A stretch of 64,000 bases of DNA from NCBI RefSeq assembly GCF_003054965.1, contig NZ_MIES01000026.1, forward strand, positions 868,001 to 932,000, given 5' to 3'. The stretch is from Saccharospirillum sp. MSK14-1. GTDB lineage: Bacteria > Pseudomonadota > Gammaproteobacteria > Pseudomonadales > Natronospirillaceae. The notes under the pieces were generated by a model that was not told where the DNA came from, searched no databases, and worked only from the letters and a program-made list of their open reading frames with translations. Shown here one piece after another: positions 47,161 through 60,053 of this stretch. A program made the translations under genes and the position numbers. The number at the start of each line of letters is the position of its first letter. Position 1 is the stretch's first letter.

Positions 47161-48119
47161 TAAGGGTCAGCCGAGGGTAGGGCGGCATCGGCCGCCATCT
47201 CGGCCAAAATCCAGTCACGGAACTGGCGCATGGCAAAGCTCAGTGGACGGTCTTTTTGATGAACCAGATACAGCGCCTTGCCCAGTTCCAGTTTCAGTGG
47301 CCAGGCAACCACTAATTGACCACTTTGAAACTCTTCGCTGACCAGACTCAAATCGGTCAGCGCAACCCCCAAGCCACGCGCTGCGGCCTGAGCCGTTAAG
47401 AGACCGCTGGAAAAGTGCTGACCTTTGCGCGTTTCCTGATAAACAGCGCCTGCCGCTTCAAACCAAGCCGGCCACTCGTCCGGCCGCTCCATAACATGCA
47501 GCAGCGTAAAGGCGGTGAGATCGCTCGGTCCGTCGATCGCCGTGTCGCTCAGCAGATCCGGTGAACAGACCGGTACCAGTGCAACGTCTTTGAGGTGTAA
47601 GAGCTCGACATCTTCCCATTGGCCATCGCCGAAATAGACGGCCATATCGGTATTGCTGTGCGAAAAATCAATACGATCGACCGACGCCGAAATGTCCAGT
47701 TCGATATTGGGGTGCTGGTCGTAGAAGCGACTGATGCGCGGTAACACCCAGCGCGTTAAAAAGGCCGGCGCCACAGCCAGATTCAGCTCACCACTGTTAT
47801 GGGTATTGGTGAGTTTCTGGGTGGCTTTGTCGATGTCATTGAGCGCTTTTTGGATGGTTTTTAAATAGTCCTTGCCAGCAGAGGTCAGTTCAATGCGACG
47901 GGTTTGTCGAATAAACAAGTCGACTTCCAGGAAAGCCTCAAGTGATTTGATCTGGTGACTGATCGCTGATGGCGTCACAAATAATTCCCGCGCCGCCTGT
48001 TGGAAACTGCCCAGGCGGGCGGCGGCTTCGAAACTGCGTAGGCTGTTTAACGGCGGCAGGCGTTGAATGACGGCGCTCCATGGATGAACTGAATTCAAGT
48101 ATAGCCGTAATCGTCGCAC
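47157..48119 (-). CDS. LysR-family regulator (GcvA-like)
   Basis: About 300-320 aa. The family start LPPLNSLRSFEAAARLGSF and HTH QQAARELFVTPSAISHQIKSLE are clear, with the C-terminal sensor domain complete. The start is unresolved: GTG 48119 is given, TTG 48098 is possible, and no in-frame ATG exists near the homologous start. Its stop overlaps the end of the propeller gene by 3 nt, tail to tail. It may regulate the propeller gene or act elsewhere. Confidence 0.88.
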   Translation of the reverse strand: MRRLRLYLNSVHPWSAVIQRLPPLNSLRSFEAAARLGSFQQAARELFVTPSAISHQIKSLEAFLEVDLFIRQTRRIELTSAGKDYLKTIQKALNDIDKATQKLTNTHNSGELNLAVAPAFLTRWVLPRISRFYDQHPNIELDISASVDRIDFSHSNTDMAVYFGDGQWEDVELLHLKDVALVPVCSPDLLSDTAIDGPSDLTAFTLLHVMERPDEWPAWFEAAGAVYQETRKGQHFSSGLLTAQAAARGLGVALTDLSLVSEEFQSGQLVVAWPLKLELGKALYLVHQKDRPLSFAMRQFRDWILAEMAADAALPSADPY

Positions 48120-48126
48120 TGTGTCG

Positions 48127-48148
48127 CGAGCCCAGGATATCGGGCTCG
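48127..48148 (-). terminator. Hairpin between the FG-GAP gene and the LysR gene
   Basis: CGAGCCC-AGGATATC-GGGCTCG, a 7-bp stem without U-run, 14 nt after the FG-GAP stop on the minus strand. A partial transcript end or stability element. Confidence 0.4.
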
Positions 48149-48161
48149 TTGTGGTGGGTGA

Positions 48162-49571
48162 TCAGTACTCCCAATCATTGGATGACCACGCCGGAGCGGG
48201 CAACGCCTGGGTTGTGGGTCCGTCATTCATGCTGGTAATGCGTTGATTCTGCGGCGAGTGGAAGGTGTGGTTGAGTTGCCAGTCGGTAGACACCGTTCGG
48301 GTGAACAGCTGTACCTGGCCCGCGCCGAAGGCGTTTGTTGAAGCAGCGTTGGCGTGTTCAAAAGCGCCCACGGCCAGGACGCTGCCATTGCCGTTTAGAG
48401 TGACTGAGTGACCGAAAAAATTGGCGTTATGAGGGTCCGCCGAACGCACCGTTGTCTGCAAAACCCAATGTCCATTGGGATGGCGTTGATACAGGTGGAC
48501 GGCGCCACGCAGTCGTGGGAATGGTTCATTCGTGGAGAGCAGCGCCGGAGCGCCCACCGCCAGAACCTGGCCGTCGCCGCTCAGGCTGATGGCATAACCA
48601 AAGTAGGCATCGCTACGGTAACGGCTGGGCCAAAGTCGCCGGGGTGTTTGCCAGCCGTCAGGCCCTTGCTCAAAGATCTCGACGAATCGTTTCGAGTGAT
48701 ACAGCGGTATGTCTTCGTGCTCTTGGTTTTTGGGTGGCTGGCTGAGGATGTCGTATTGAGTGGCAACCGCCAGTACATCACCAGCCAGACTCAGACGTTT
48801 TGATCCGGCCAATGGGCTGCCAGTATGGGTGGTCGAGTCGGGAGCGACGTTGCCTCGCTGCCACTTGTTGTTGTCTTGGCGAGTGAAAATATGGGTGGCA
48901 CTGCGCCGGCGGTCGCGGCTGCTAATCGCCATGACCTGACCGTTTTCATCCAGCTGAACGCGGTAACCAAACTCATCCATGGCAATGTCTGGAGTCAGCA
49001 TGACGGGCTTTAGCCATTGGCCGGCCGTGTGACGATAGAGGTAAACCGTTCCGGCAGAAGTGATGCGTTGAACCTGATTGGCCGGCGCGCCGATTGCCAG
49101 TACTGTGCCGTCGTTGTTCAGGCTAAGGGTGCTGCCGAATAAATCGCTGTGCAAGTGAGGCAGCCCGAGTGTCCGAGTGTTTGTTGAGTTGTGGTGCAGG
49201 GTGACGCGGTTGGATGTGCTGCAACCGGCGCTGTTGCAACTGAGCAGACGAAAGTGGTGTTTCGAAACGTCATTGAGCGGCAGAGATACCCGATAATGAA
49301 GCAACGTCGCAGGCAAGTTGGCAGCGAAGTCGACAAAGTGGCCATTGGGTTCGGTGCTGTGTTGCAGGTGATACACGCGGGCGTCTGATACCTTTGGCCA
49401 GTGAAAGCGCAGTGTAGTGTCGTCATCAAACTCAAGGCTCAGCACAGCCGCTGGCGGAAAGTGAGTTTTTTCTGGGTGAGGCGTGATGGGTTCGGCGCCA
49501 ACGAACTGGCCAACCATCAAAAGAGTGAGACTGCCGAGCGATCGAATGGCTTGAATGAAGAATCGGTGCAT
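48162..49571 (-). CDS. Secreted protein with FnIII-like domain and FG-GAP propeller repeats
   Basis: A 469-aa exported protein (start at 49571, MHRFFIQAIRSLGS; signal cut after VGA). Residues about 40-140 look like one fibronectin type III domain (LRFHWPKVSDARVYHLQHS ... HHFRLLSCNSAGCS). Then come at least four FG-GAP-like repeats: LFGSTLSLNNDGTVLAIGAP, EFGYRVQLDENGQVMAIS, YFGYAISLSGDGQVLAVGAP and FFGHSVTLNGNGSVLAVGA. Such propellers bind ligands or mediate adhesion; there is no catalytic motif. Upstream AATTATAAC at about 49642 may be the -10. Function unknown. Confidence 0.8.
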   Translation of the reverse strand: MHRFFIQAIRSLGSLTLLMVGQFVGAEPITPHPEKTHFPPAAVLSLEFDDDTTLRFHWPKVSDARVYHLQHSTEPNGHFVDFAANLPATLLHYRVSLPLNDVSKHHFRLLSCNSAGCSTSNRVTLHHNSTNTRTLGLPHLHSDLFGSTLSLNNDGTVLAIGAPANQVQRITSAGTVYLYRHTAGQWLKPVMLTPDIAMDEFGYRVQLDENGQVMAISSRDRRRSATHIFTRQDNNKWQRGNVAPDSTTHTGSPLAGSKRLSLAGDVLAVATQYDILSQPPKNQEHEDIPLYHSKRFVEIFEQGPDGWQTPRRLWPSRYRSDAYFGYAISLSGDGQVLAVGAPALLSTNEPFPRLRGAVHLYQRHPNGHWVLQTTVRSADPHNANFFGHSVTLNGNGSVLAVGAFEHANAASTNAFGAGQVQLFTRTVSTDWQLNHTFHSPQNQRITSMNDGPTTQALPAPAWSSNDWEY

Positions 49572-49694
49572 CAGACGGACATCCTTGATCCGGGTTGGAG
49601 ATTGGATCGTTAAGGCTATGCCATGTCCGTTTGAGAAATCGTTATAATTGCCGCGGTTTTTTGACCCCAATGGCGGTTTTATCGTTTGAATTTA

Positions 49695-49735
49695 AGGCTT
49701 TCACCCCGTGTCGTGATGTAAAGGTGTGAAAGCCT
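49695..49735 (-). terminator. Putative terminator of the AST operon
   Basis: AGGCTTTCAC / GTGAAAGCCT, a 10-bp stem with a 21-nt loop directly after the astB stop. The minus-strand sequence behind it is only weakly U-rich, so termination may be partial. Confidence 0.5.
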
Positions 49736-49742
49736 AAGCGAC

Positions 49743-53591
<3,849 letters not shown>

Positions 53592-53602
53592 GGCAGCCTC
53601 CC

Positions 53603-54616
53603 TTACAGCGGCGCGTAGGCGATGGGGTCGCCTTCGGAGACGCCAAGTGCTTCGGCAACATCCAAGGGCAGACGAATGGTTTCCCCGATGCCATCAACCA
53701 AGGTGCCGATGGTGCAACGGAAATCTTTCAATGAGCGATTGCAGATCAAATATTTCAAACCGCCGACCACATCACTGGGTCGCGCCTTTTTGAAACGCAC
53801 CTGTTTGACGGTGTGCAAGTCGCGGACTTCGCCCGACAATACCGGGCCGCCATCGAAGGGGTCGATAAAGGGCGTTTTCTCAAAGCCTTCGCGATAGAAG
53901 AGACTGCAGGCGCGATTGGCGGCTTGCTGATTCTGACCAATGGTATTACGTGCGCGTTCCGGCAACAGCGGTACATAAACCGGGTGTTGCGGAATCAGTT
54001 CCGACATAAAGGTTTTGCTTTTTACTGAGCAATAATAATCGGCGGTATTAAAGTCGATGCCGAAGAAATGACGACCCACGCCATCCCAGAACGGACAATC
54101 GCCTTTTTCGTCAAAAATGCCTTGCACCTCGACGATCACCTGGCGCTGAAAACGTTCCGGTAAACACGCGATAAACAGCAGCCGAGCGCGGGAGAGCAAT
54201 TCAAAAGCGTCGGTTTTTTTCAGGCTCGGTTCGATGGAAAACGAACGCAGCAAGGTTTTGCCAGTCAGTTCGTGCGACAGAAACAGAATGGGAACTTTGG
54301 CGCTGACGTTGAGGTTGTGTGAGGCGTGTACAACTTCATCGAGCCGGTAGTTAAAAAACGGATAACCGCCACCGGCTTCGGTGTCGAGCCCGGAGGTGCC
54401 GAGCAGTTGTTGTTGATCACTGTCTTCGAGCACAAACAAAAACGCCGCCGGTCCATCCTGGTCGAGACCGGAGGCAAAGGCATCTTCGGATGTGGTGATT
54501 TTTTCTGACAGCTTGTCGCGTTCCTTGGGCAAGGTGGTAACGCGGGCGTCGGTTGCGTGCAGTAAACGCTCGATGCTGGGCAGATCGGCGAATTGACTCG
54601 GTCGGACGACGAGCAT
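53603..54616 (-). CDS. aruF: Arginine N-succinyltransferase, first subunit AruF
   Basis: A 337-aa AstA-family paralogue of AruG: MLVVRPSQFADLPSIERLLHATDARVTTLP at the start and PFDGGPVLSGEVRDLHTVKQVRFKKA later. It partners AruG. Two adjacent paralogous subunits are the pseudomonad arrangement; E. coli has a single AstA. Confidence 0.94.
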   Translation of the reverse strand: MLVVRPSQFADLPSIERLLHATDARVTTLPKERDKLSEKITTSEDAFASGLDQDGPAAFLFVLEDSDQQQLLGTSGLDTEAGGGYPFFNYRLDEVVHASHNLNVSAKVPILFLSHELTGKTLLRSFSIEPSLKKTDAFELLSRARLLFIACLPERFQRQVIVEVQGIFDEKGDCPFWDGVGRHFFGIDFNTADYYCSVKSKTFMSELIPQHPVYVPLLPERARNTIGQNQQAANRACSLFYREGFEKTPFIDPFDGGPVLSGEVRDLHTVKQVRFKKARPSDVVGGLKYLICNRSLKDFRCTIGTLVDGIGETIRLPLDVAEALGVSEGDPIAYAPL

Positions 54617-54643
54617 GATGGTTCCTCTTGCTCTTGCGCAAAG

Positions 54644-54660
54644 GGGCCGCAGCGCGGCCC
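54644..54660 (-). terminator. Intercistronic hairpin between astC and aruF
   Basis: GGGCCGC-AGC-GCGGCCC, a 7-bp GC stem in the 64-nt gap, without U-run. Likely a stability element that raises astC relative to the rest. Confidence 0.5.
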
Positions 54661-54680
54661 AATCTAACCAGAAAGTGAAC

Positions 54681-55886
54681 TTAGCCTACAAAGCGAGCGA
54701 TGGCTTTTTCCAGGCGGGTCAGGCCTTCATCGATGTCGGCATCAGGGACGTTCAACGCCGGCGCCAAACGCAGCACGTTGGGCCCGGCGACCAGGCACAG
54801 CAGGCCTTCTTCCAATGCCAGTGCGAGCAGATCTTTGGCCTGGCCGGCGCGGTCGTCGGTCAGTTCACAGCCAATCAACAGGCCCATGCCGCGAATGTCT
54901 TTAAAAACGCTGTGCTGTTCGTTGATGCGCGCCAGTGAGTCGAAATAATGCTGTGATTTCGCAGCAACGCCATCGAGCACGCCGTCGTTGGTGAGCACGT
55001 CGAGTACCGCCAGTGACACCGCACAGGCCAGGGGGTTGCCGCCGTATGTTGAGCCATGAGTACCAAAGCCGAGGCTGGGTGCAACGGCATCGGTGGTCAG
55101 CATGGCGCCAATCGGGAAGCCGCCGCCGAGGGCTTTAGCCGTGGTCAGAATGTCGGGTGTAACGCCGTAACGTTGGTACGCATAAAGAGAACCCGTGCGG
55201 CCTACACCGGACTGAATCTCATCGAAAATCAGCAGGGCGCCGTGCTTGTCGCACAACTCGCGCAAACCTTGCAGATACCCTTCAACCGCTGGCGTGATAC
55301 CACCTTCGCCCTGAATGGGTTCGACGATGATGGCGGCCGTTTTGTCAGAAATGGCGGCGGCCATGGCGTCGAGATCGTTGTAAGGCACGTGGCTGATGCC
55401 GCCCGGTGTCGGCTCAAACCCTTCTTTGTATTTGGCCTGACCACCCACGGAAACGGTGAACAAAGTACGGCCGTGGAAGGATTGCAAGGTGGAGATAATC
55501 TCGTGCTTTTCCGGGCCCACGTTCAAGTAAGCATGACGACGCGCCAGCTTCAGCGCTGCTTCGTTGGCTTCGGCGCCGGAGTTGCAGAAGTAGACCTTGT
55601 CGGCAAAGGTGAGATCCGTCAGTTTCTGCGCCAGCTCGATCGCCGGTTCGTTGGTCATGACGTTGGCCAGGTGCCACAGTTTCTGGCCTTGTTCGGTCAG
55701 CGCACCGACCAGTTTGGGGTGGGCGTGACCGAGCGCACTGACCGCAATACCGCCTGCGAAGTCGATGTATTCGCGGCCGTCCTGATCCCAGATTCGTGAC
55801 CCTTCACCGCGTACCGGAATGATTTTCCCCGGCGCGTAGTTGGGGACCATGACTTGATCGAACTGTTCTCGGGTAATGGCGCTCAT
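54681..55886 (-). CDS. astC: Succinylornithine/acetylornithine aminotransferase AstC
   Basis: A 401-aa PLP enzyme, class III aminotransferase. I start at 55886 ([15 protein letters not shown]) with GGAAG upstream; ATG 55898 is an alternative. [51 protein letters not shown] and the PLP Lys in [16 protein letters not shown] are present. Its place at the head of aruF-aruG-astD-astB points to catabolic succinylornithine; ArgD-type biosynthetic activity is likely too. Confidence 0.93.
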   Translation of the reverse strand: MSAITREQFDQVMVPNYAPGKIIPVRGEGSRIWDQDGREYIDFAGGIAVSALGHAHPKLVGALTEQGQKLWHLANVMTNEPAIELAQKLTDLTFADKVYFCNSGAEANEAALKLARRHAYLNVGPEKHEIISTLQSFHGRTLFTVSVGGQAKYKEGFEPTPGGISHVPYNDLDAMAAAISDKTAAIIVEPIQGEGGITPAVEGYLQGLRELCDKHGALLIFDEIQSGVGRTGSLYAYQRYGVTPDILTTAKALGGGFPIGAMLTTDAVAPSLGFGTHGSTYGGNPLACAVSLAVLDVLTNDGVLDGVAAKSQHYFDSLARINEQHSVFKDIRGMGLLIGCELTDDRAGQAKDLLALALEEGLLCLVAGPNVLRLAPALNVPDADIDEGLTRLEKAIARFVG

Positions 55887-55921
55887 ATCGACTTCCATAG
55901 TTGCAGTGGGGGTGTGGCGTT

Positions 55922-55940
55922 GGGACGACAGTGTCATCCC
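55922..55940 (-). promoter_or_regulatory. Dyad upstream of astC
   Basis: GGGACGAC-AGT-GTCATCCC, an 8-bp near-perfect dyad 35 nt before the astC start. It may be a regulator site or a leader hairpin of the AST transcript. Confidence 0.4.
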
Positions 55941-55987
55941 AAGCATAACCGGTTCATTGAAAGGACTAGTGTAAGGATAGCGGTGGC

Positions 55988-56035
55988 AAAAAGGTTATGC
56001 CGGTGCGACATGGGGTTATATCGCGTGACCGGCAT
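55988..56035 (-). terminator. Terminator of the beta-lactamase-fold gene
   Basis: ATGCCGGT (55997-56004) pairs with ACCGGCAT (56028-56035). On the minus strand AACCTTTTT follows. It separates the gene from the AST promoter. Confidence 0.65.
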
Positions 56036-56053
56036 TTGGGGTCTTTAAGTGAT

Positions 56054-57445
56054 TCAGCGAACCTGGGCGGTGTCGGCGACGGCGTCCAGCCATTGACGAC
56101 TTTGCTCGGCGTTGAGCGCCTTGGCAAAGCGAAAACCCTGTTCCGTCGGTTCGCCCAATTGCACAAACAGCTCGCGCATCTGGTCGGCACCCACCTCACC
56201 GCTGAACTGGCGATATATCAACGCTTCCAGTGTTTTATCCGCCTGTTTCAGTTCGCTGTCGGATAAGCCGGAATGGTCCATCAGTCCGGCTTTGGCTGCG
56301 TAGAGCAACTTCATACTGAAAGAAGGCGACTGGGCGATAAAGCCGAACATGCCGGGTAGTGCGGGCTCTGGCAGCGCCGATAAGTAGTGCCAGGTGTCGG
56401 CGTCACGCTGCGCCAGTACCGCATCGGCATCGGGCCAGGTGGCTTGTAACAGGGCACGCACGATCAACTCACCATTGGAGCTGTTGGTGAGCATCACCAG
56501 GCCGCGTTTGCTGACCGGGTCGATCATCACCAGGGTCCGGATACCCGGTTCGCGGCCATCGTGCTCGATGAGCGTGCGGTCCTCCTGTTGCGTTAACCGC
56601 CAGCCCAAACCCCAGAATTCCAGTGGGTCTGGATGCGCCGATTGCGGTTGTGTCATCTGCTGGAATAACGCCGGATCGAGCTCGGCACCGCGTGACACCC
56701 AGGCGGCGAAACGGCCGTAGTCTTCGATGGTGGTAAAGGTGTTCGCGGCGGCGTTGGGTTCGCGGCGGCTGAAATCCAGATCGAGATTGTTACCCGCTTC
56801 GCCGTAACCGGCGGCAACTTGTCCGGCCAATTCGGGCTGCCAGCCAAAGGTCGTATTCTCCATGCCGGCAGGGGCGAGCACTTGTTGTTGCATCATCACC
56901 GGCATCGGTTCGTCGGTTTGTTGTTGCAGCGCGCGACGTACGTATTCGAACCCTTCGCCGGAATATTCATGGCGCTCACCGGGTGCAAACATAAAGTAGA
57001 GCCCATCGCTGCCGCGCCAGTTGGGGAAGCCGCTCTGGTGACTCAGGGCCAGACGCGCGGTCAATTCGTTCAGCCGTGGATCATCGGCCACATCCGGGTC
57101 GACCCAGTGCTCTGCCAGAGGTTCGTCCAGATCGGCATTGCCGTTGGCAACGCTGTGCAAATAACCGACCGCAAACAACGGTTTGGTGAGTGAGGCGACG
57201 TTAAAGCGTGTGCTGCGCTCGACCGGCCGATGGGTATCGGCCTGGCCATAGGTGCCTATCCATTGGATGTGGCCACGCTCAATTTTCGCCAGCGCCAGAC
57301 CGGGCACGTCATAACGCGTCATCACCTGTTCGGCCGTTTGGTTGATGGTGGCTGGCGCTGCGGAGGGTACGCTCATGCAGCCTGCAAGACTGGCCAGCAT
57401 AAATACGAAAGCGCTATAGCGCAGCGCTAGAGGGTTGTCCTTCAT
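56054..57445 (-). CDS. Beta-lactamase-fold serine hydrolase lipoprotein (class C/EstB-like)
   Basis: A 463-aa envelope protein. The lipoprotein signal ends at LAGC (Cys about 22). The SxxK nucleophile motif is FNVASLTKPLF (Ser in SLTK), the YxN-like motif is YSGEGFEYV, and HDGREPG is in the place of KTG. These are features of the beta-lactamase-related esterases, peptidases and D-aminopeptidases rather than true AmpC. A further 100-residue C-terminal part is unassigned. Substrate unknown. Confidence 0.87.
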   Translation of the reverse strand: MKDNPLALRYSAFVFMLASLAGCMSVPSAAPATINQTAEQVMTRYDVPGLALAKIERGHIQWIGTYGQADTHRPVERSTRFNVASLTKPLFAVGYLHSVANGNADLDEPLAEHWVDPDVADDPRLNELTARLALSHQSGFPNWRGSDGLYFMFAPGERHEYSGEGFEYVRRALQQQTDEPMPVMMQQQVLAPAGMENTTFGWQPELAGQVAAGYGEAGNNLDLDFSRREPNAAANTFTTIEDYGRFAAWVSRGAELDPALFQQMTQPQSAHPDPLEFWGLGWRLTQQEDRTLIEHDGREPGIRTLVMIDPVSKRGLVMLTNSSNGELIVRALLQATWPDADAVLAQRDADTWHYLSALPEPALPGMFGFIAQSPSFSMKLLYAAKAGLMDHSGLSDSELKQADKTLEALIYRQFSGEVGADQMRELFVQLGEPTEQGFRFAKALNAEQSRQWLDAVADTAQVR

Positions 57446-57625
57446 CGATGTGTTTCCTTTTTCTGAACCGACGGGTGCCGCTCGACAGCGGTTTGTGGTG
57501 TCAGTATGGCCTAGCCCGGTTCACCCTGACTATGGGTCGAAGGTACCGAAAAGCGCCCTTTGGGCGTTCGCCTCTGCTATAGTCGCGCCCAACAATCATC
57601 TGACTTTTTGAAGGTAAACCGCTTC

Positions 57626-58939
57626 GTGTTTGAGACTATGCAACTGCCGCCGCCGCTGGCCGCCGCGCTGAATAAAGCCGGCATCACTGAACCGACTGAG
57701 GTACAAGAATCGGTGATTCCTGCGGTGACCGACGGCAAGGACTTGTTAGTCAGCGCCCAAACCGGCAGCGGTAAAACCGTCGCCTTTGCTTTGCCGCTTA
57801 TATTGCGTTTTAACAAACCCGCGCCACCCAGTACGGGGATTCGTGCTCTGGTGCTGGTACCGACTCGTGAGCTGGCGCGGCAGATCCATCAAGTGTGTCG
57901 GCAACTGGGCTCGGGCATTCAAGTCGGCAGTTTCAGCCTGACCGGTGGTGCGACGTTTAAAGAACAGAACGCGGCGCTGCGTAAGGTGCCGGATATTCTG
58001 ATCGCTACGCCCGGCCGGTTGCTGGAGCATCTGAAACAAGGCTCGGTGGATCTCAATGACATTGAATGCCTGGTGCTCGATGAAGCCGATCGCATGCTCG
58101 ACATGGGTTTTCGGGAAGACGTGCTGAGCATCATCGAGCAATGCCCGGCGCAGCGGCAGACGTTGCTGCTGTCGGCTACGCTCGATCACCGCGGTGTGAC
58201 GGGCCTGGCCAAAACCTTACTGCACGAACCACAGACCATTGCGCTGAACGAAGCTCGCTCGGTGCCGGAAAACATCGCGCAACAATTCTTGCTCACCGAT
58301 GATGATGCGTTCAAAGAAAAACAAATTCTGGCGTTGCTGAGTCAGGCTGGGAAAGATCCGGTGATTATCTTCACCAACACCATCGCCAAGGCGGAACGGT
58401 TGCAGGCGCGTTTGCGCAATGGCGAACGGCGCTGTGGTTTGCTGCATGGCAACCTGACGCAGGATGAACGCAATGCCGTCGTCAGTAGTTTGCGCAGTGG
58501 TAAATTCAAAACGCTGGTAACGACGGATGTGGCCGCTCGTGGCCTGGATCTGCCGAGTGTGGCCATGGTCATCAACTACGATCTGGCGCGTAAAGGCGAT
58601 GAGTATGTGCACCGTGTTGGCCGCACGGGGCGTGCCGGTCAGGCAGGCCGGGCGATCAGCCTGATTGCTGCGAATGAATGGAACCTCTTAGCCAGTATTC
58701 AGCGCTACACCGGCCAGGTCTTTGAACGCATTGAATTGCCAGGCCTGAAAAGTTCCTATCAGGGGCCGGCAAAGGTACGCGCCTCTGGGAAAGCCTACGG
58801 CAAGAAAAACCCGAAGAAAAAAGCCGGCGGTAAAACCAAGACGGCAAACAAAAAGCCGGCGACAAAGCGGCCGCGCTCAACGCCGGGTGAGCGCGACGGT
58901 TCCGCGCCAATGAAACGAAGAAAACCCACCGCGGACTGA
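57626..58939 (+). CDS. DEAD-box ATP-dependent RNA helicase
   Basis: A 437-aa helicase starting at GTG 57626 (reading VFETMQLPPPLAAALNKAG) with AAGG upstream. It has the Q motif EPTEVQ, motif I AQTGSGKT, PTRELA, TPGR, DEAD, SAT, then TDVAARGLD and HRVGRTGRAG. A Lys-rich tail of about 60 residues follows, as in RNA-annealing helicases. It is of the RhlE/SrmB general type; the exact orthologue is not certain. Confidence 0.93.
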   Translation: MFETMQLPPPLAAALNKAGITEPTEVQESVIPAVTDGKDLLVSAQTGSGKTVAFALPLILRFNKPAPPSTGIRALVLVPTRELARQIHQVCRQLGSGIQVGSFSLTGGATFKEQNAALRKVPDILIATPGRLLEHLKQGSVDLNDIECLVLDEADRMLDMGFREDVLSIIEQCPAQRQTLLLSATLDHRGVTGLAKTLLHEPQTIALNEARSVPENIAQQFLLTDDDAFKEKQILALLSQAGKDPVIIFTNTIAKAERLQARLRNGERRCGLLHGNLTQDERNAVVSSLRSGKFKTLVTTDVAARGLDLPSVAMVINYDLARKGDEYVHRVGRTGRAGQAGRAISLIAANEWNLLASIQRYTGQVFERIELPGLKSSYQGPAKVRASGKAYGKKNPKKKAGGKTKTANKKPATKRPRSTPGERDGSAPMKRRKPTAD

Positions 58940-59051
58940 ATCTTTTTTATCGTCCATGACGTTTTATCACCCATGACTTTGGGCCAGCGGTGTTGTCGCA
59001 AAACTTTGGTACAGTGATTGACCGTTTAACACTGAGCTGACGGAGTTTGCG

Positions 59052-60047
59052 ATGATCCCTGGCTGGCATGACCTGCTGACAAAAATCTCGCGCCTGGAGA
59101 CCGGCGACTGGCAAGCCATGGGCTGGCTTAAACGCTGGTTTGTGGCGACCCGGGCGGCGGTCTTTGTGATGACGCTGTTCTCTGCCTTAATCGGCATTAT
59201 TCTCGCCATTCCCAATGCCCAGTTTGATGGGCTCAATGCGGTTCTGGTCTGTCTCGGTCTGGTGCTGGCGCATGCCACCAACAATCTGGTTAACGACTGG
59301 ACCGACTTCAAAAAAGGCGTCGATAAAGACAATTACTTCCGCACTCAATACGGCCCGCAGCCGTTGGAAAGTGGTTTGCTCAGCGAACGTCAGTTGTTTG
59401 GGTACATCGCATTAACGGGCGGACTGGCGATGATGGTGGGCGCGGTGCTGATTGCGCGCACCGAATTGCAAACGCTTTACTGGATGCTCGCCGGTGCCTT
59501 CTTTGTGCTGTTCTACACCTGGCCGCTGAAATACGTCGGCCTCGGTGAACCGGCGGTCTGGATCGTCTGGGGGCCGTTGATGGTGCTGGCATCGTCGCTG
59601 GTGGTCTCGGGCGAGTACAGCACCACCGCGATCTGGGTGTCCTGCTTGTATGGCATCGGACCGACCACAGTGGTGTTCGGCAAACACATCGATAAGTTAA
59701 CAGAAGATACCGCCAAGGGTGTGCGTACCTTGCCGGTGCAGTTGGGCGAGCGGCTCAGTCGGGCCAGTGTGCTGGGTTTGTGGCTGATTCAATACGTGGG
59801 AGTAACGGTTGGCGTCATACTCGGTGCCTTGCACTGGGCGTATCTGATCATCTGGCTGGCATTGCCCAAATTCTTCGACGCCTGGCGTCGGTACCGTCAA
59901 CCTCGTCCGGAGGTTTGCCCCGATGATTGGCCCGAGCAAGCCTGGCCGCTGTATCTGGTACACGTCGCTTTTCTTTATAACAAAGGCTTCAGCGGTCTGA
60001 TGTTTTTGGGTGTGGTGCTGAGCGTGGTGTTGCCCGTTGTTTTCTAG
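59052..60047 (+). CDS. UbiA-family polyprenyltransferase
   Basis: A 331-aa inner-membrane enzyme with about nine helices. The first Asp-rich motif is NNLVNDWTDFKKGVDKDN (about residues 76-93) and the second is DKLTEDTAKGVRTLPV. Closest in pattern to MenA-like transferases, which prenylate an aromatic ring for quinones. No quinone genes are adjacent, so the acceptor is open. Confidence 0.87.
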   Translation: MIPGWHDLLTKISRLETGDWQAMGWLKRWFVATRAAVFVMTLFSALIGIILAIPNAQFDGLNAVLVCLGLVLAHATNNLVNDWTDFKKGVDKDNYFRTQYGPQPLESGLLSERQLFGYIALTGGLAMMVGAVLIARTELQTLYWMLAGAFFVLFYTWPLKYVGLGEPAVWIVWGPLMVLASSLVVSGEYSTTAIWVSCLYGIGPTTVVFGKHIDKLTEDTAKGVRTLPVQLGERLSRASVLGLWLIQYVGVTVGVILGALHWAYLIIWLALPKFFDAWRRYRQPRPEVCPDDWPEQAWPLYLVHVAFLYNKGFSGLMFLGVVLSVVLPVVF

Positions 60048-60053
60048 AACGGC

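Noticed and set aside
56054-57445. True class C beta-lactamase (antibiotic resistance)
   Set aside because: SxxK is present but HDG replaces KTG and the protein is a lipoprotein with an extra C-terminal part, as in EstB/peptidase relatives.
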